Below are positions 8,792 through 18,400 of a stretch of DNA of 64,000 nucleotides, one piece after another. Position 1 is the first letter of the stretch, and each line of letters begins with the position of its first letter. A program made the position numbers and the translations under genes. The notes below the pieces were generated by a model. The model did not search any database, had not been told where the DNA came from, and saw nothing but the letters and a program-made list of their open reading frames with translations. Source of the DNA: Bacteroidia bacterium 43-41. GTDB lineage: Bacteria; Bacteroidota; Bacteroidia; Bacteroidales; Dysgonomonadaceae. The DNA is taken from contig MKTD01000018.1 in NCBI GenBank assembly GCA_001898165.1, positions 62,001-126,000 of the forward strand. The letters are read 5' to 3'.

Positions 8792-9515
8792 TTATTTATT
8801 GTTGATCCGATAGATTGCATCGTATAGCTTATCGGCAAAACGCAGAAATCCCAGATTGATCACCTCCCTGTTGAGCCGGCGGGCAAGAATGTTGGTGTAA
8901 GACATTCCCGGCCTCGATGCGCATCCGTCCTGGGTGATACTGGTCCCGTAAACGAGAAGCGGGCGGGTAGTGTCGGGGTAGGGAAGTTCCGGGCTCTTCA
9001 TACAGGCTGTGGAGTCTATCCCTATCGAAAGAGAGGCCACTCCGTCATAAAGCGGGAGGAACATCATATATTCCCACTCTTGCGGTGTCATACCCGAGAT
9101 AATGGTCCGTTCGTTCACTTTTCCGGAAGGAAGTCCGGCTTTCACGGGTTGCCAGTGGTCTTCTTCCCAGGCATACAGATCGACTCCTTTGATGCCCGTT
9201 TCGGTCATATGGTTCATCCGGTTGTCTCCTGTCACTTCCCATTTTGCGGAGATAGCCGTGCTGTTCGTCCTGAAACGTATTGCCAGTCCCGACGTATTTT
9301 TCCCTAAGCTCCATACCGGTGGCCGGCATCTCTCTTTCAGGTATGCCGGAAGCCGTTCATACCGGGTCTCGGTCTCGTCCGACGTTTTTCCAATCAAAGG
9401 GAATTGATCCGCATCATAATACACTGTCTGCGCATGGATCTGCGAAACAAGAATGTATAAAACAGCTGTTAAGGATAGATTTGTTTTTTTTATTTTCTTG
9501 ATAAATTGCTGTCGG
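8792..9515 (-). pseudogene. SGNH (GDSL-type) hydrolase with internal deletion and no start codon
   Basis: The readable protein has the N-terminal jelly-roll domain that precedes SGNH esterases (AIRFRTNSTAISAKWEV) and then the nucleophile block (YGTSITQDGCASRPGMSYTN). After EVINLGF it jumps directly to LRFADKLYDAIYRI, which normally follows the C-terminal DxxHP(S/T)D-x-G(F) block. The middle of the catalytic domain, including the Asp-His pair, is absent, so it cannot be an active SGNH enzyme. The frame is open upstream into a signal peptide (KKTNLSLTAVLYILVSQIHAQ), but a stop is met near 9515 with no ATG, GTG or TTG ahead of that peptide; only a GTG inside the mature part (9424) remains. Function of the ancestor was probably a periplasmic carbohydrate esterase. 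Confidence 0.75.
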
Positions 9516-9529
9516 ATTGCTGATTATCC

Positions 9530-9660
9530 AATGATTACTCTTTGTTTTGCCGGTTCTTTATACAATATCGGAGAATGCGGATGACCGGCGAAAGCCAATG
9601 TGATTACACCCAAAATCAGGGCAGTATTAATATTGAACAACTTGCTTCTTTCTTTTCCGA
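9530..9660 (-). pseudogene. orphan signal-peptide-like fragment
   Basis: On the minus strand an open stretch reads KLFNINTALILGVITLAFAG followed by HPHSPILYKEP and about ten more residues to a stop near 9530. It looks like a signal peptide and the first residues of a secreted protein, but it has no start codon in frame and ends almost at once. It lies between two other decayed genes. I cannot say what protein it came from. Confidence 0.35.
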
Positions 9661-9703
9661 CCGTTATTCATAATGTTCACCAAAGTTAGATTGTTTTTTC
9701 GAA

Positions 9704-10030
9704 TTACTTGGTATATACCCTCACATAATCAACCTTAAAAGTAATCGGGTACAATTGAGCCTTATCTACTTTGCCTACCCATTCGGGGTGGGCTCCATGG
9801 AAGAGTGCCAGTAGGATAAACATTTTCTTTTGCGGTGTCTCACCTTTGTATGTTTGTACTTTCTGGTTGTCAACATACCAGTTGATTTCGCATCTTTACC
9901 CAACATCTCAAATATGTCGATTTCGACGACCCCATCTCCTGCTTTCTTTCGTTCCCCTTGTGGAGTATATTCTTAAAGTCCAAGGCTATTAATTGACTTG
10001 CACCGGATTTTGAACGCTTCTGGATGAGGA
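9704..10030 (-). pseudogene. remnant of a GH16 glycoside hydrolase (frameshifts and central deletion)
   Basis: Three frames must be joined to read it. The central piece GDGVVEIDIFEMLGKDA contains the GH16 catalytic signature ExDxxE (EIDIFE) followed by LGKD. The last piece reads EINWYVDNQKVQTYKG and ends FKVDYVRVYTK, the usual end of this fold. Between them some 60-80 residues of the family are missing, and the join is out of frame. Upstream, ASQLIALDFK is in yet another frame with a stop between. GH16 enzymes hydrolyse beta-glucans or galactans. This copy cannot be active. It lies directly downstream of the DUF1080 gene in the same direction, so it was probably the last enzyme of locus 2. 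Confidence 0.7.
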
Positions 10031-10043
10031 AGGGTGACCCATC

Positions 10044-10763
10044 TTAATCTTTCAATTCTTTTATGCGAATATTTCTGAATTTAACAACAGAGTCATGCCC
10101 TAAGAAAGCAATATGTCCTTTTTTATAGAATAACGAGGCCGGGATACGATCTGCGGGACTATCTTTGGTAGCTTCCCTTAAATTACCGTAGACAATAACT
10201 GTTCCGTTAAGGATGACTGTAATATGATCACCATCCGCTATAACTTCCTGATAATTCCACTCCCCCGTCGGTTTCAGGAAGCCTCGTTTTGCGGGTATCC
10301 ATCCATACACCGACCCATGGTACTGATACGGTTTTAAATCTTTATAAATAGGCGATTCATTATCCAATATCTGTAATTCCATTCCATCGTACCCGCTTTG
10401 TGTGGTCACCATTTTATGTCGCAATCCCAATCCGTTATTTGCTTCGGGGGTCAGTAAAAATTCAAATCGTAAAATAAAGTTATCAAACTCTTCCTTTGTA
10501 TACAAATTTCCATACCCCGATTTCGGATACATGACAATACAACCGTTTTCTAAAACATATTCATCCGTATTGCTTGTCCATTGCGACATGGATGTACCGT
10601 CAAAAAGGACATTATAACCCTCTTTTATCTCTTCTTTCGACAGGTGAAATATAGTTTCTTTACCGATAGGTGCTGGTTGAGAAGCACTGTTTCTTGATAC
10701 ATGGCAAGAGACAGTTATCAGTAAAAAGCCCAGAATAATCTTTACATGTTTCATCATCGTCAT
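10044..10763 (-). CDS. DUF1080 (3-keto-disaccharide hydrolase family) lipoprotein
   Basis: A 239-residue exported protein with a hydrophobic leader and Cys20 (ITVSC), probably a lipoprotein facing the periplasm. The body is a single DUF1080 domain (PF06439), a concanavalin-like jelly roll, with the hallmark opening EEIKEGYNVLFDGTSMSQW, the central RFEFLLTPEANNGLGLR, and the final FRNIRIKEL. Known members cleave the glycosidic bond of glycosides oxidised at C3. Its ATG overlaps the stop of the Gfo/Idh/MocA oxidoreductase by four bases (10760-10763), so the two are translationally coupled. Together they would oxidise a glycoside and then split it. Substrate unknown. Confidence 0.88.
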   Translation of the reverse strand: MTMMKHVKIILGFLLITVSCHVSRNSASQPAPIGKETIFHLSKEEIKEGYNVLFDGTSMSQWTSNTDEYVLENGCIVMYPKSGYGNLYTKEEFDNFILRFEFLLTPEANNGLGLRHKMVTTQSGYDGMELQILDNESPIYKDLKPYQYHGSVYGWIPAKRGFLKPTGEWNYQEVIADGDHITVILNGTVIVYGNLREATKDSPADRIPASLFYKKGHIAFLGHDSVVKFRNIRIKELKD

Positions 10764-12109
10764 TTTTTTATTTTAAGATTTTGAGCATCCCACTCAATGG
10801 CTTTATTTTGCAAGTAACTTTCATAACTCAACAGTGCCGGGGCAGCTGTTCTGACTGCAAAAAGGACATCAGCCGTCAAAGGTGTGTTATTCCTTATTCC
10901 GTTGATAAAATTAAAATGATGGTCGTAATGTCCTCCTCTATATCCGTTTTCCGCATGAAAGACAAACTCCCGGGGAGATATTTTTTCGGGAACATCCATC
11001 CCCTGCCCCAACTGTCCTAATACCTCAAAATCCTTAATATTCACATCTTCGATTGTTTTCAGGACTACTTTATCCCAACCCACATCCAATGAACCTTTGG
11101 CACCCACTATCCTGAAATCCATGCTTCCCCATTTCTTGGACACGCCATCCACATAATTAGCTCCTAACTGAACGGTAAAGGCTCCCAGGTTATTTCTGTC
11201 CGGATAATCAAAATATCCCAGCATAATATCGGGCGTATCCCGTGAACCGTCAGTATAATAACGTATTCCTCCGGTGGTATAAACTTTTTCAGGACCTATG
11301 GCGTCCATGATATAATGGATACTGGATAAGACATGTACAAACAGGTCTCCCGCTATACCCGTTCCATAAGCCTTCCAGTTTCTCCAGGCAAAGAAATGCT
11401 GTGGAGTAAAGGGTATTTTAGGCGCATTTCCCAGAAAACGGCTCCACCAAATGGTCTCTTCGGAAGCATCATCGGGGGCCGTATAGGCATTCAACCTGCC
11501 CGGAGCCCCAGTGAATTGGCCATCCACAAAATTGACAGGGCCAATAACTCCCTGTTGAACCAACAACCGGGCCGCCCTGTTTCCCAATGATGCCATACCC
11601 TGACTACCGACCTGGAACAACACTCCGCTTTTTTTCTGAATCTCAATCAGGGCTTTTCCCTCACCCAATTTGTGGATGACCGGTTTTTCGCAATACACAT
11701 GCTTGCCGGCATTCATGGCTTCGATGGCGATCGGCTGGTGCCAATGGTCCGGGGTAGCGATGATTACCGCATCAATATCTTTCCGGGAAAGAATTTCCTT
11801 ATACTCTTTCGTGATGAAAAGTTCATTTCCCCATTGTGCCCTGGCTTCGTTCAATCGCTTATCGTATAAGTCGCAAACGCCTACCAGCTTAACACCATCA
11901 ACGGATAAAGCCGTGAGCGTATCTGAGGTACCCATCCCCCCTTTACCGATCAGGCCGATATTAACAAAAGAGTTGGGAGACACCGGTGTTCTCACCCCTT
12001 TAACTAACTTCTCTCCTTTTGCGGAAAGCAGCGATGGAGCCGAATGGAGAGTTGCGGCGCCTATGGCCATTTTTTTTAGAAATTCGCGTCTGTTTTGCAT
12101 ATTTGTCAT
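10760..12109 (-). CDS. Tat-exported Gfo/Idh/MocA-family oxidoreductase
   Basis: A 449-residue NAD(P)-dependent sugar oxidoreductase. The N-terminus has a twin-arginine signal (NRREFLKKMAIGAA), so it should reach the periplasm folded and with its cofactor. The Rossmann domain follows (NIGLIGKGGMGTSDT, then GVCDLYDKRLNEA, AVIIATPDHWHQPIAIEA) with the family EKP motif in HVYCEKPV. The C-terminal half is the alpha/beta substrate domain (GGHYDHHFNFINGIR near its end). Exported members of this family in Bacteroidota oxidise C3 of glycosides or act by hydride shuttling. It overlaps the DUF1080 gene and lies after the SusCD genes of locus 2. A start at the ATG 12100 is also possible. Confidence 0.92.
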   Translation of the reverse strand: MTNMQNRREFLKKMAIGAATLHSAPSLLSAKGEKLVKGVRTPVSPNSFVNIGLIGKGGMGTSDTLTALSVDGVKLVGVCDLYDKRLNEARAQWGNELFITKEYKEILSRKDIDAVIIATPDHWHQPIAIEAMNAGKHVYCEKPVIHKLGEGKALIEIQKKSGVLFQVGSQGMASLGNRAARLLVQQGVIGPVNFVDGQFTGAPGRLNAYTAPDDASEETIWWSRFLGNAPKIPFTPQHFFAWRNWKAYGTGIAGDLFVHVLSSIHYIMDAIGPEKVYTTGGIRYYTDGSRDTPDIMLGYFDYPDRNNLGAFTVQLGANYVDGVSKKWGSMDFRIVGAKGSLDVGWDKVVLKTIEDVNIKDFEVLGQLGQGMDVPEKISPREFVFHAENGYRGGHYDHHFNFINGIRNNTPLTADVLFAVRTAAPALLSYESYLQNKAIEWDAQNLKIKK

Positions 12110-12164
12110 TTAAAGTAGAAGATGTTTAGAAAACAAATGTCTCCTAAACATCTCCTTTGTTAAT

Positions 12165-13589
12165 TTATTCTTCACCCCATGCATTAAATTCGGCGATATC
12201 GCATCGCGCCCCGCTTGCAGGGCCGGTAACCTGGTTATCATACTCAAAAGCGTCACTGATAACAAATTTAATATATCTGGCCGGAGATCCATCTTGTGCA
12301 AAAGTATGTTCACGTGGAGAATTGCTATCAACACTCCAATCCGATAACTTTGTCCATGTAGTATTATCTGAACTGATCTCAAAATATCCGTTCTTTATGT
12401 TTCCCCTCCATGCATCAGTAGGTTTCGTAAATCCAATCCGATAAATCTTGTACTCCTTTTTTAGATCAAATACAAAATAATAGGGCAACGGTTTAGGATC
12501 ATCCCATTTCGAGCCCCAGAAAGTTGCTGCATTTCCATCCAACATCTTCTCTGGTGTACGCTCTAGCCCTTCATATTGAGGTTCTTCTGAAATACATGAA
12601 TTCCAATCTATAATCTCCCATTCCGATCGATTCAATATGTCTGGATTGAATACAACAGACACAAATAATACAGACTGTTCCGGATTTATTTCATGTTCAG
12701 AGACTGATGTGATACGCAAAGGAAGAATGTATTCACCATATAGGGGCGAATTGTCTTGATATAATCCCTGTTTCAAAATTTTAAACTCCAAAGGTTGATA
12801 AGTCAAATTCGCCTGCATCTTCCATTGAGTATTATCGAAACTATAAGCTGCCTCAGGCAGTAACTTGAATGTAGTATTATGTTCAGTATTATATTCTGAC
12901 ACCAGCGCCGGATCTACTTCCAAGTTGAACGATAACATGGATTTATTCGGAAAATTCACCTCGATTTTTGTAAAATATTGAACTTCTTCTTGGGACCTTT
13001 TATCCATTGTAATACCCAATCGGATCAAATCAACGGGAGAAATTTCCAGATAGTTCCTTTCAAATTGGATGTAGGGTTTTTTGATTACCGGAACGATAAT
13101 TGAAGAAATTCTTGCCGAGTCTGCCACCTCAATGGAAGCGTTCATTACATTCAATTTACATGGGAGCACATACTGCACTTCAGAATTTTTTTGTAATTCC
13201 AGGATAGCATTCAAATCGAATTCGATCTGGAAAGATTTCCGATACTCTCCTTTATCGAATAATAATTTCTTTGACTTTAAACTATAGTATTCTTGCGGAA
13301 TGACCTGATAATTCGTATTATGCGAAGTATTATACTCAGCAACTAGATTCTCATCTATCTGAAGTTCTACCTCGGCATCCTGTAGTCCCATTCCGCTCTT
13401 AATCACAATATAATCATATGTATAATCGCTCCACAGAAACATTTCTTCCGAAACAAGTCCGGGTTTCAATACATAGATTTGGTCATCAACCATATTGTGT
13501 AATCTATAACTCTCGTCACAAGCAGTTCCTATTGAAAGGGTCAGAAGTAAAATAAAGATATATATAAAGTTATGTTTAACTGTTCTCAT
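12165..13589 (-). CDS. DUF1735 and discoidin (F5/8 type C) domain surface lipoprotein
   Basis: A carbohydrate-binding lipoprotein of about 474 residues. The leader from the ATG at 13589 (MRTVKHNFIYIFILLLTLSI) ends in GTAC, a lipobox-like site. Two DUF1735-type domains follow (EVELQIDENLVAEYNTSHN, then LEVDPALVSEYNTEHN, each with the YNxxHNTxY repeat), and the last 150 residues form a discoidin-like domain (MLDGNAATFWGSKWD, YKIYRIGFTKP, PARYIKFVISDAF). Such proteins sit beside SusD on the cell surface and help bind the glycan. An earlier ATG (13619) lies inside the SusD reading frame and is less likely. It follows SusD directly. Confidence 0.88.
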   Translation of the reverse strand: MRTVKHNFIYIFILLLTLSIGTACDESYRLHNMVDDQIYVLKPGLVSEEMFLWSDYTYDYIVIKSGMGLQDAEVELQIDENLVAEYNTSHNTNYQVIPQEYYSLKSKKLLFDKGEYRKSFQIEFDLNAILELQKNSEVQYVLPCKLNVMNASIEVADSARISSIIVPVIKKPYIQFERNYLEISPVDLIRLGITMDKRSQEEVQYFTKIEVNFPNKSMLSFNLEVDPALVSEYNTEHNTTFKLLPEAAYSFDNTQWKMQANLTYQPLEFKILKQGLYQDNSPLYGEYILPLRITSVSEHEINPEQSVLFVSVVFNPDILNRSEWEIIDWNSCISEEPQYEGLERTPEKMLDGNAATFWGSKWDDPKPLPYYFVFDLKKEYKIYRIGFTKPTDAWRGNIKNGYFEISSDNTTWTKLSDWSVDSNSPREHTFAQDGSPARYIKFVISDAFEYDNQVTGPASGARCDIAEFNAWGEE

Positions 13590-13608
13590 AATGCTATCAA
13601 TTAAAAAA

Positions 13609-15465
13609 TTACCATCCATAATTTTGTGTAATATTCCGCATTTCGTTCAATTGACTTTGATGAAGAGGAAATAATAAATGTTTGGGTTCACATACCAGTT
13701 TTCCAGGAAATACCCGATCTGTTCTTTCCCAAGAATCTTCATAATTCGTGGCCAACAAGTTTAATGTATAATTTGGTTTATTGGATTCTTCTTCAGCAAC
13801 CATCCATGTTCTTACATCGTAGAACCGATGTCCTTCAAATGCCAGTTCCACCATTCTTTCCTTTCGTATCAGATTTCTTAACAATGTTTTATTGCCAATC
13901 ACTTCAGGATAGGCTTCTTCAATTTTGTTCAATCCACTTCTTTCACGTACCAAATTGATATATTTCAATGCTTCTGATTCATTCCTGTTAGGTTTTTCGT
14001 TGCAGGCTTCGGCATAATTGAGATAAATTTCCGCCAAACGGTAATATGGCCATACATATTGCCCCCATTGACCTTCTTCAATATTATTGGTTGGATCACT
14101 GAACCGTCTCCACAGAAATCCTGATTTCACACAGTCTCCGGAAGCAGAATAAGAAGAGGTCCCACCGGTATAGAATGTTACTAATTTTACCCCTTTGTAG
14201 GTATTGATCCAGTTCATTCCATTTGCTAATATGGAAGCATAATACCTGGCGTCACGCCCTATGCAGCTATTATGCGCTTTGATAGGAGCAAAGTTATCCA
14301 ACGGATGAATATACCCTTCGGTAAATCCGGTAGCACGATAACCCGATTGAGGGTCAACAATAGGTTCTCCATTGTTTCTATATCCTGTGATTGGATACCT
14401 CCCGGACTTAGCCATCGGATATGAATCGACCAGCTTTAATGAGGGGGCATACCCTCCATACCCTTCTTTTACTACACGTGGAGGGGCACATCTTACATTA
14501 TAGGAAAAAGCGTCGTTTACCCACTTACCCCAAATTGTTTCTTCATTCCATTTATCAAACCACACTCCCTGATATGATTTTATGGCTCGTTTAAATGGGT
14601 CGGATTCTTTTGTATCTTTATATAAAGAATAAATACCTAAATCTATCACATCTTTTGCTGCTTGCGCTGCAATCTCCCATTTGTCAGGATCCTCTGCCTG
14701 AGGAAACAGATATTCGCCATAAATGTTTTTCATCCCTTTATACAAGGCTGCACCATTAAACTGGGGACGGGCAGCATACAGTGTCAGCCTCGATTTGGCA
14801 GCCATAACAGCGCCTTTTGTTATACGTCCGAACCATGCTTCATCTGTAATCTTAAGAGGAAGAACCTCAATTGCCTTGTCATATTCTGAGATAATAAATT
14901 GAACATTCCGGTCAACAGAATGACGGTCAACAGAATCTGGTCTTATTAAACTGGTGGATTCCTGATCACCCCAAATATATACCGGTCCATATTTGCGAAA
15001 CAGAGAAAAGTACAAATAGGCTCTGATAAAACGAGCTTCGGCTTTCATAACTTCTTTCGTACTTTCATTGATTTCGGTATTTCTGTCCACATTATTCATA
15101 AATATGGTAGCTTGATTGATGCCATTATAATTCCGTTCCCAGTTATGGGTATATTCTGTTGTTACTCCCCATGCTCCTTGTCTATTGGATTCCCACTCCC
15201 CATATAACCATGAAAAGAGAGCTTCATCACTTCTTGATACAACCGTTCCATCACCTCCTTCGGCATAAATAGGATCTTCCTCCACGGGAAGATACCCATA
15301 CACTTGTGCAAGATAGGCCTCAGTCGTACTTCTTTTGTCGAACACTTCCTGAAGTGTCATTTGATTCTGCAGCTCTACGTCCAAATAATCACTGCACGAA
15401 ATACCCATTAAAGTAAAAAACACCAAAAGAAACAGGTATTGTATTTTAATTGCTATTTTGCTCAT
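13609..15465 (-). CDS. SusD/RagB-family outer-membrane lipoprotein
   Basis: A 618-residue surface lipoprotein with lipobox MGISC (Cys24), then CSDYLDVELQNQMTLQEVFD, the standard SusD opening. The TPR-like core is seen around 120-260 (EVMKAEARFIRAYLYFSLFRKYG), and the C-terminal SusD signature near the end (RLAEIYLNYAEACNE, LIRKERMVELAFEGHRFYD). It forms the lid over the SusC barrel and helps capture the ligand. It lies 11 bases after the SusC gene on the same strand. Length is at the upper end for the family. Assignment is firm; ligand unknown, though the neighbouring genes suggest a glycoside. Confidence 0.95.
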   Translation of the reverse strand: MSKIAIKIQYLFLLVFFTLMGISCSDYLDVELQNQMTLQEVFDKRSTTEAYLAQVYGYLPVEEDPIYAEGGDGTVVSRSDEALFSWLYGEWESNRQGAWGVTTEYTHNWERNYNGINQATIFMNNVDRNTEINESTKEVMKAEARFIRAYLYFSLFRKYGPVYIWGDQESTSLIRPDSVDRHSVDRNVQFIISEYDKAIEVLPLKITDEAWFGRITKGAVMAAKSRLTLYAARPQFNGAALYKGMKNIYGEYLFPQAEDPDKWEIAAQAAKDVIDLGIYSLYKDTKESDPFKRAIKSYQGVWFDKWNEETIWGKWVNDAFSYNVRCAPPRVVKEGYGGYAPSLKLVDSYPMAKSGRYPITGYRNNGEPIVDPQSGYRATGFTEGYIHPLDNFAPIKAHNSCIGRDARYYASILANGMNWINTYKGVKLVTFYTGGTSSYSASGDCVKSGFLWRRFSDPTNNIEEGQWGQYVWPYYRLAEIYLNYAEACNEKPNRNESEALKYINLVRERSGLNKIEEAYPEVIGNKTLLRNLIRKERMVELAFEGHRFYDVRTWMVAEEESNKPNYTLNLLATNYEDSWERTDRVFPGKLVCEPKHLLFPLHQSQLNEMRNITQNYGW

Positions 15466-15476
15466 AACCTTGTTAT

Positions 15477-18400
15477 TTAAAAATTAATATTTAACCCCAC
15501 ACTGATTGTCCTCATATTAGGATATGTTCCTCCGTCTCCAGTATCCAATTCAGGATCCCACAATTTGAATTTCGCAAAAGTTAAAAGATTTATACCTTGT
15601 AAATATAATCTCATAGAAGACAGTCCCATCCTACCTGAGATATTTTTGGGAATTGTATATCCGAATTCTGCATTCTTTAAACGTATATAACTCATGTCAC
15701 GTAGCCAATAGGTAGAAAATTGTTTATTATTGCTTTTATCCAACATCGATAACCTTGGATATTTTGCATTGGGGTCGGGATTCTGCAGAGTCCACCTATT
15801 TTTCGCTACATCAGCATAAATTTGTCCATTTACAAGGATACTCCCTCCAGAACCAAATATAGGTCCACCTGAGATCATTCTGGAGACATGATCTACACCC
15901 TGGAAGAACAGGGAGAGATCAAACCCTTTCCATCCGGCACTCAAGCCAAAGCCATAATTGATTTCAGGGATAGATGTGTATCCAATGGCTACGCGGTCAA
16001 AATCATCAATAATTCCATCGCCATTGATATCTTTATACTTGATATCTCCCACAACCGGATTATCGAATGTTTGCAGAGGACTGTTGGTAATATCTTCTTC
16101 CGATTCAAACAATCCAAGTGCTATGAGTCCTCTATGCTGGCCATACGGTTCATTTATCTCTTCCTGGTAAGGCCAAATCGGAGTTGGTTTATCATCATAC
16201 AGTTTTTTGTTTCTGTTGAAAGTGAAATTAGCCCGTCCCGATAAAGTCCAATCTCCAAATTGTTGCATATATTCTAAAGAACTATCCCAACCGCGATTTT
16301 CCATCTTTCCCAGATTGACATACGGATTTATGTTAATTCCAACAACAGAAGGAACGCTTTCTTGTAAGATATAGATTCCTTCCCTCATATCTGTAAAATA
16401 ATCAACCTGTAGCTTAAGCTTGTTAAATAAACCAAGTTCGATTCCAACATTGCTTTTCTTTGAGCTCTCCCATGCAACATTTGGATTTCCCGGATAACCG
16501 GTGGCAATTCCCCCTATCCATTTTCCCGTTTTACCGAAATGATATCCGCCTGACCATGCCATTTCGGAATTATAGGCAAATCTTCTGTTGCCTCCAATCT
16601 GATCATTCCCGATTTCCCCATAAGATGCTTTTAATTTCAAAAGGTGAATTGTTGGAAGTAAACTTTCAAAATACTTTTCGTTACTAATTAGGTATCCCGC
16701 GGCTATAGACGGAAAGAATCCGAATCGGTGGTTGGGTGCAAAATTTTCAGATCCGTTGTAACCAAAGTTTCCTTCAATAAAATATTTATCCCGGTAGGAA
16801 TAAGTGGCTCTTCCGGCAATACCGATATTACGATAGGGAAATGCAGCAATATAATCTCCAGGAAAATTATTTGTGTGTTCTCTCATGCTAAAAAGAAATA
16901 ATCCACCTACACGGTGAACTTCATTAAATATATTCTCATAGGTAAGTGACGCCTCCAGATTGGTGGTTCTGGTACCCCTGTTGGATCGGGTGAGGGATAA
17001 ATAATCATTTCCATCGGAATTTTTATGTAAAAGAAGATTACCCTCCTCGTCTCTTCCGGTGGCATAATAAGTAGCCGGATGTTTTCTTTGGTCTAATGTA
17101 CTTTCATTTACTGCGTCCCATGAAAACTTCAAATTAGCGCTCAGACCTTTAGTAATTATTTCTGAAAAATCCTGGGTCAGACTGATTAGTGATTGGGAGG
17201 TATTCCAGAAATCCTGAGAGAATCCAGTACTATTTAATGCATAATAAGGATTATTACCCACCAACGGTTGTGCATGTGTTCCGTCAGAAAACACAGTAGG
17301 AGTAGCTATTGGTGTAGTAGTCAATGCCATGGACCACATCGTGGCGAGGTCTGTGCCTAAACGGTTCTTTGTTTCATATTGATTGGATAATCCCAATGCT
17401 AATTTTGTGGAAGATGTCAGGTTAATATCTACGTTCGATCTGAAGTTAAACCGTGAATAACGCATTGAAGGATTATAGTTTGCAGATACTTCGGGATTAA
17501 AAATTCCGTTCTCCGTATAGAATGAACCGGAAACATAATAGACTATATTTTTACCTCCTCCCGTAATATTCAGGCTAACCCTCTGATTATTGGTATTATC
17601 TTTAAAAAGTGTTTTCATCCAATCAACGCTCGGGTATAAATCCGGATCGACCCCGGTAAGATATTTCTGTCTTTCCAAATCAGAAAAAGCAAGACGTCCC
17701 GTATTATCATACACAATGTCGTTATAATAGTCGATCCACTGTTCCGTATTCGATAGTTTGGGCATAACAACCGGAGATAATACACCGTATTCTACTTTTG
17801 CATTAATTAGGGGTTTCGACGATTCTTTTCCTCTTTTAGTAGTGATTAATACTATTCCGTTTGCACCCCTTACTCCATAAACTGCTGTTGCAGTAGCATC
17901 TTTTAGTATAGAAAAGGTCTCGATATCTTCATAATCTACCAAATCCAAAGAACGCTCTATCCCGTCAACTAAAATTAAAGGATTGCTATTGGCGCCGAAT
18001 GTGCTCACACCTCGTATCCAAAAATTAGACCCAACGCCAGGCTCTCCTGATTGTTGCACAGACACTATACCGGCCATTTGACCAGCCAGGTTATTACTGA
18101 TCTTACCTACAGGCATTTTAATTTCATTGACAGAGACACTTGTAATTGCGCCAATCACACTCTCTTTCTTTTGCGTTCCGTAAGCAACAACAGTTACTTC
18201 ATCTAATTCGCTAGACATTGGATACATCGTCACATCAATAAAGGTTTTATCCTGTACATTTATTGTTTGTGAAATCATTCCTATAAAAGAGAAAACCAGC
18301 TTATCAGATGGATTAACTCTTATTTCAAAAGTTCCGTCCACATCTGTAGTCACTCCCCTCGTGGAATTTTCAATCAAGATGCTAACGCCCGGTAGAGGTT

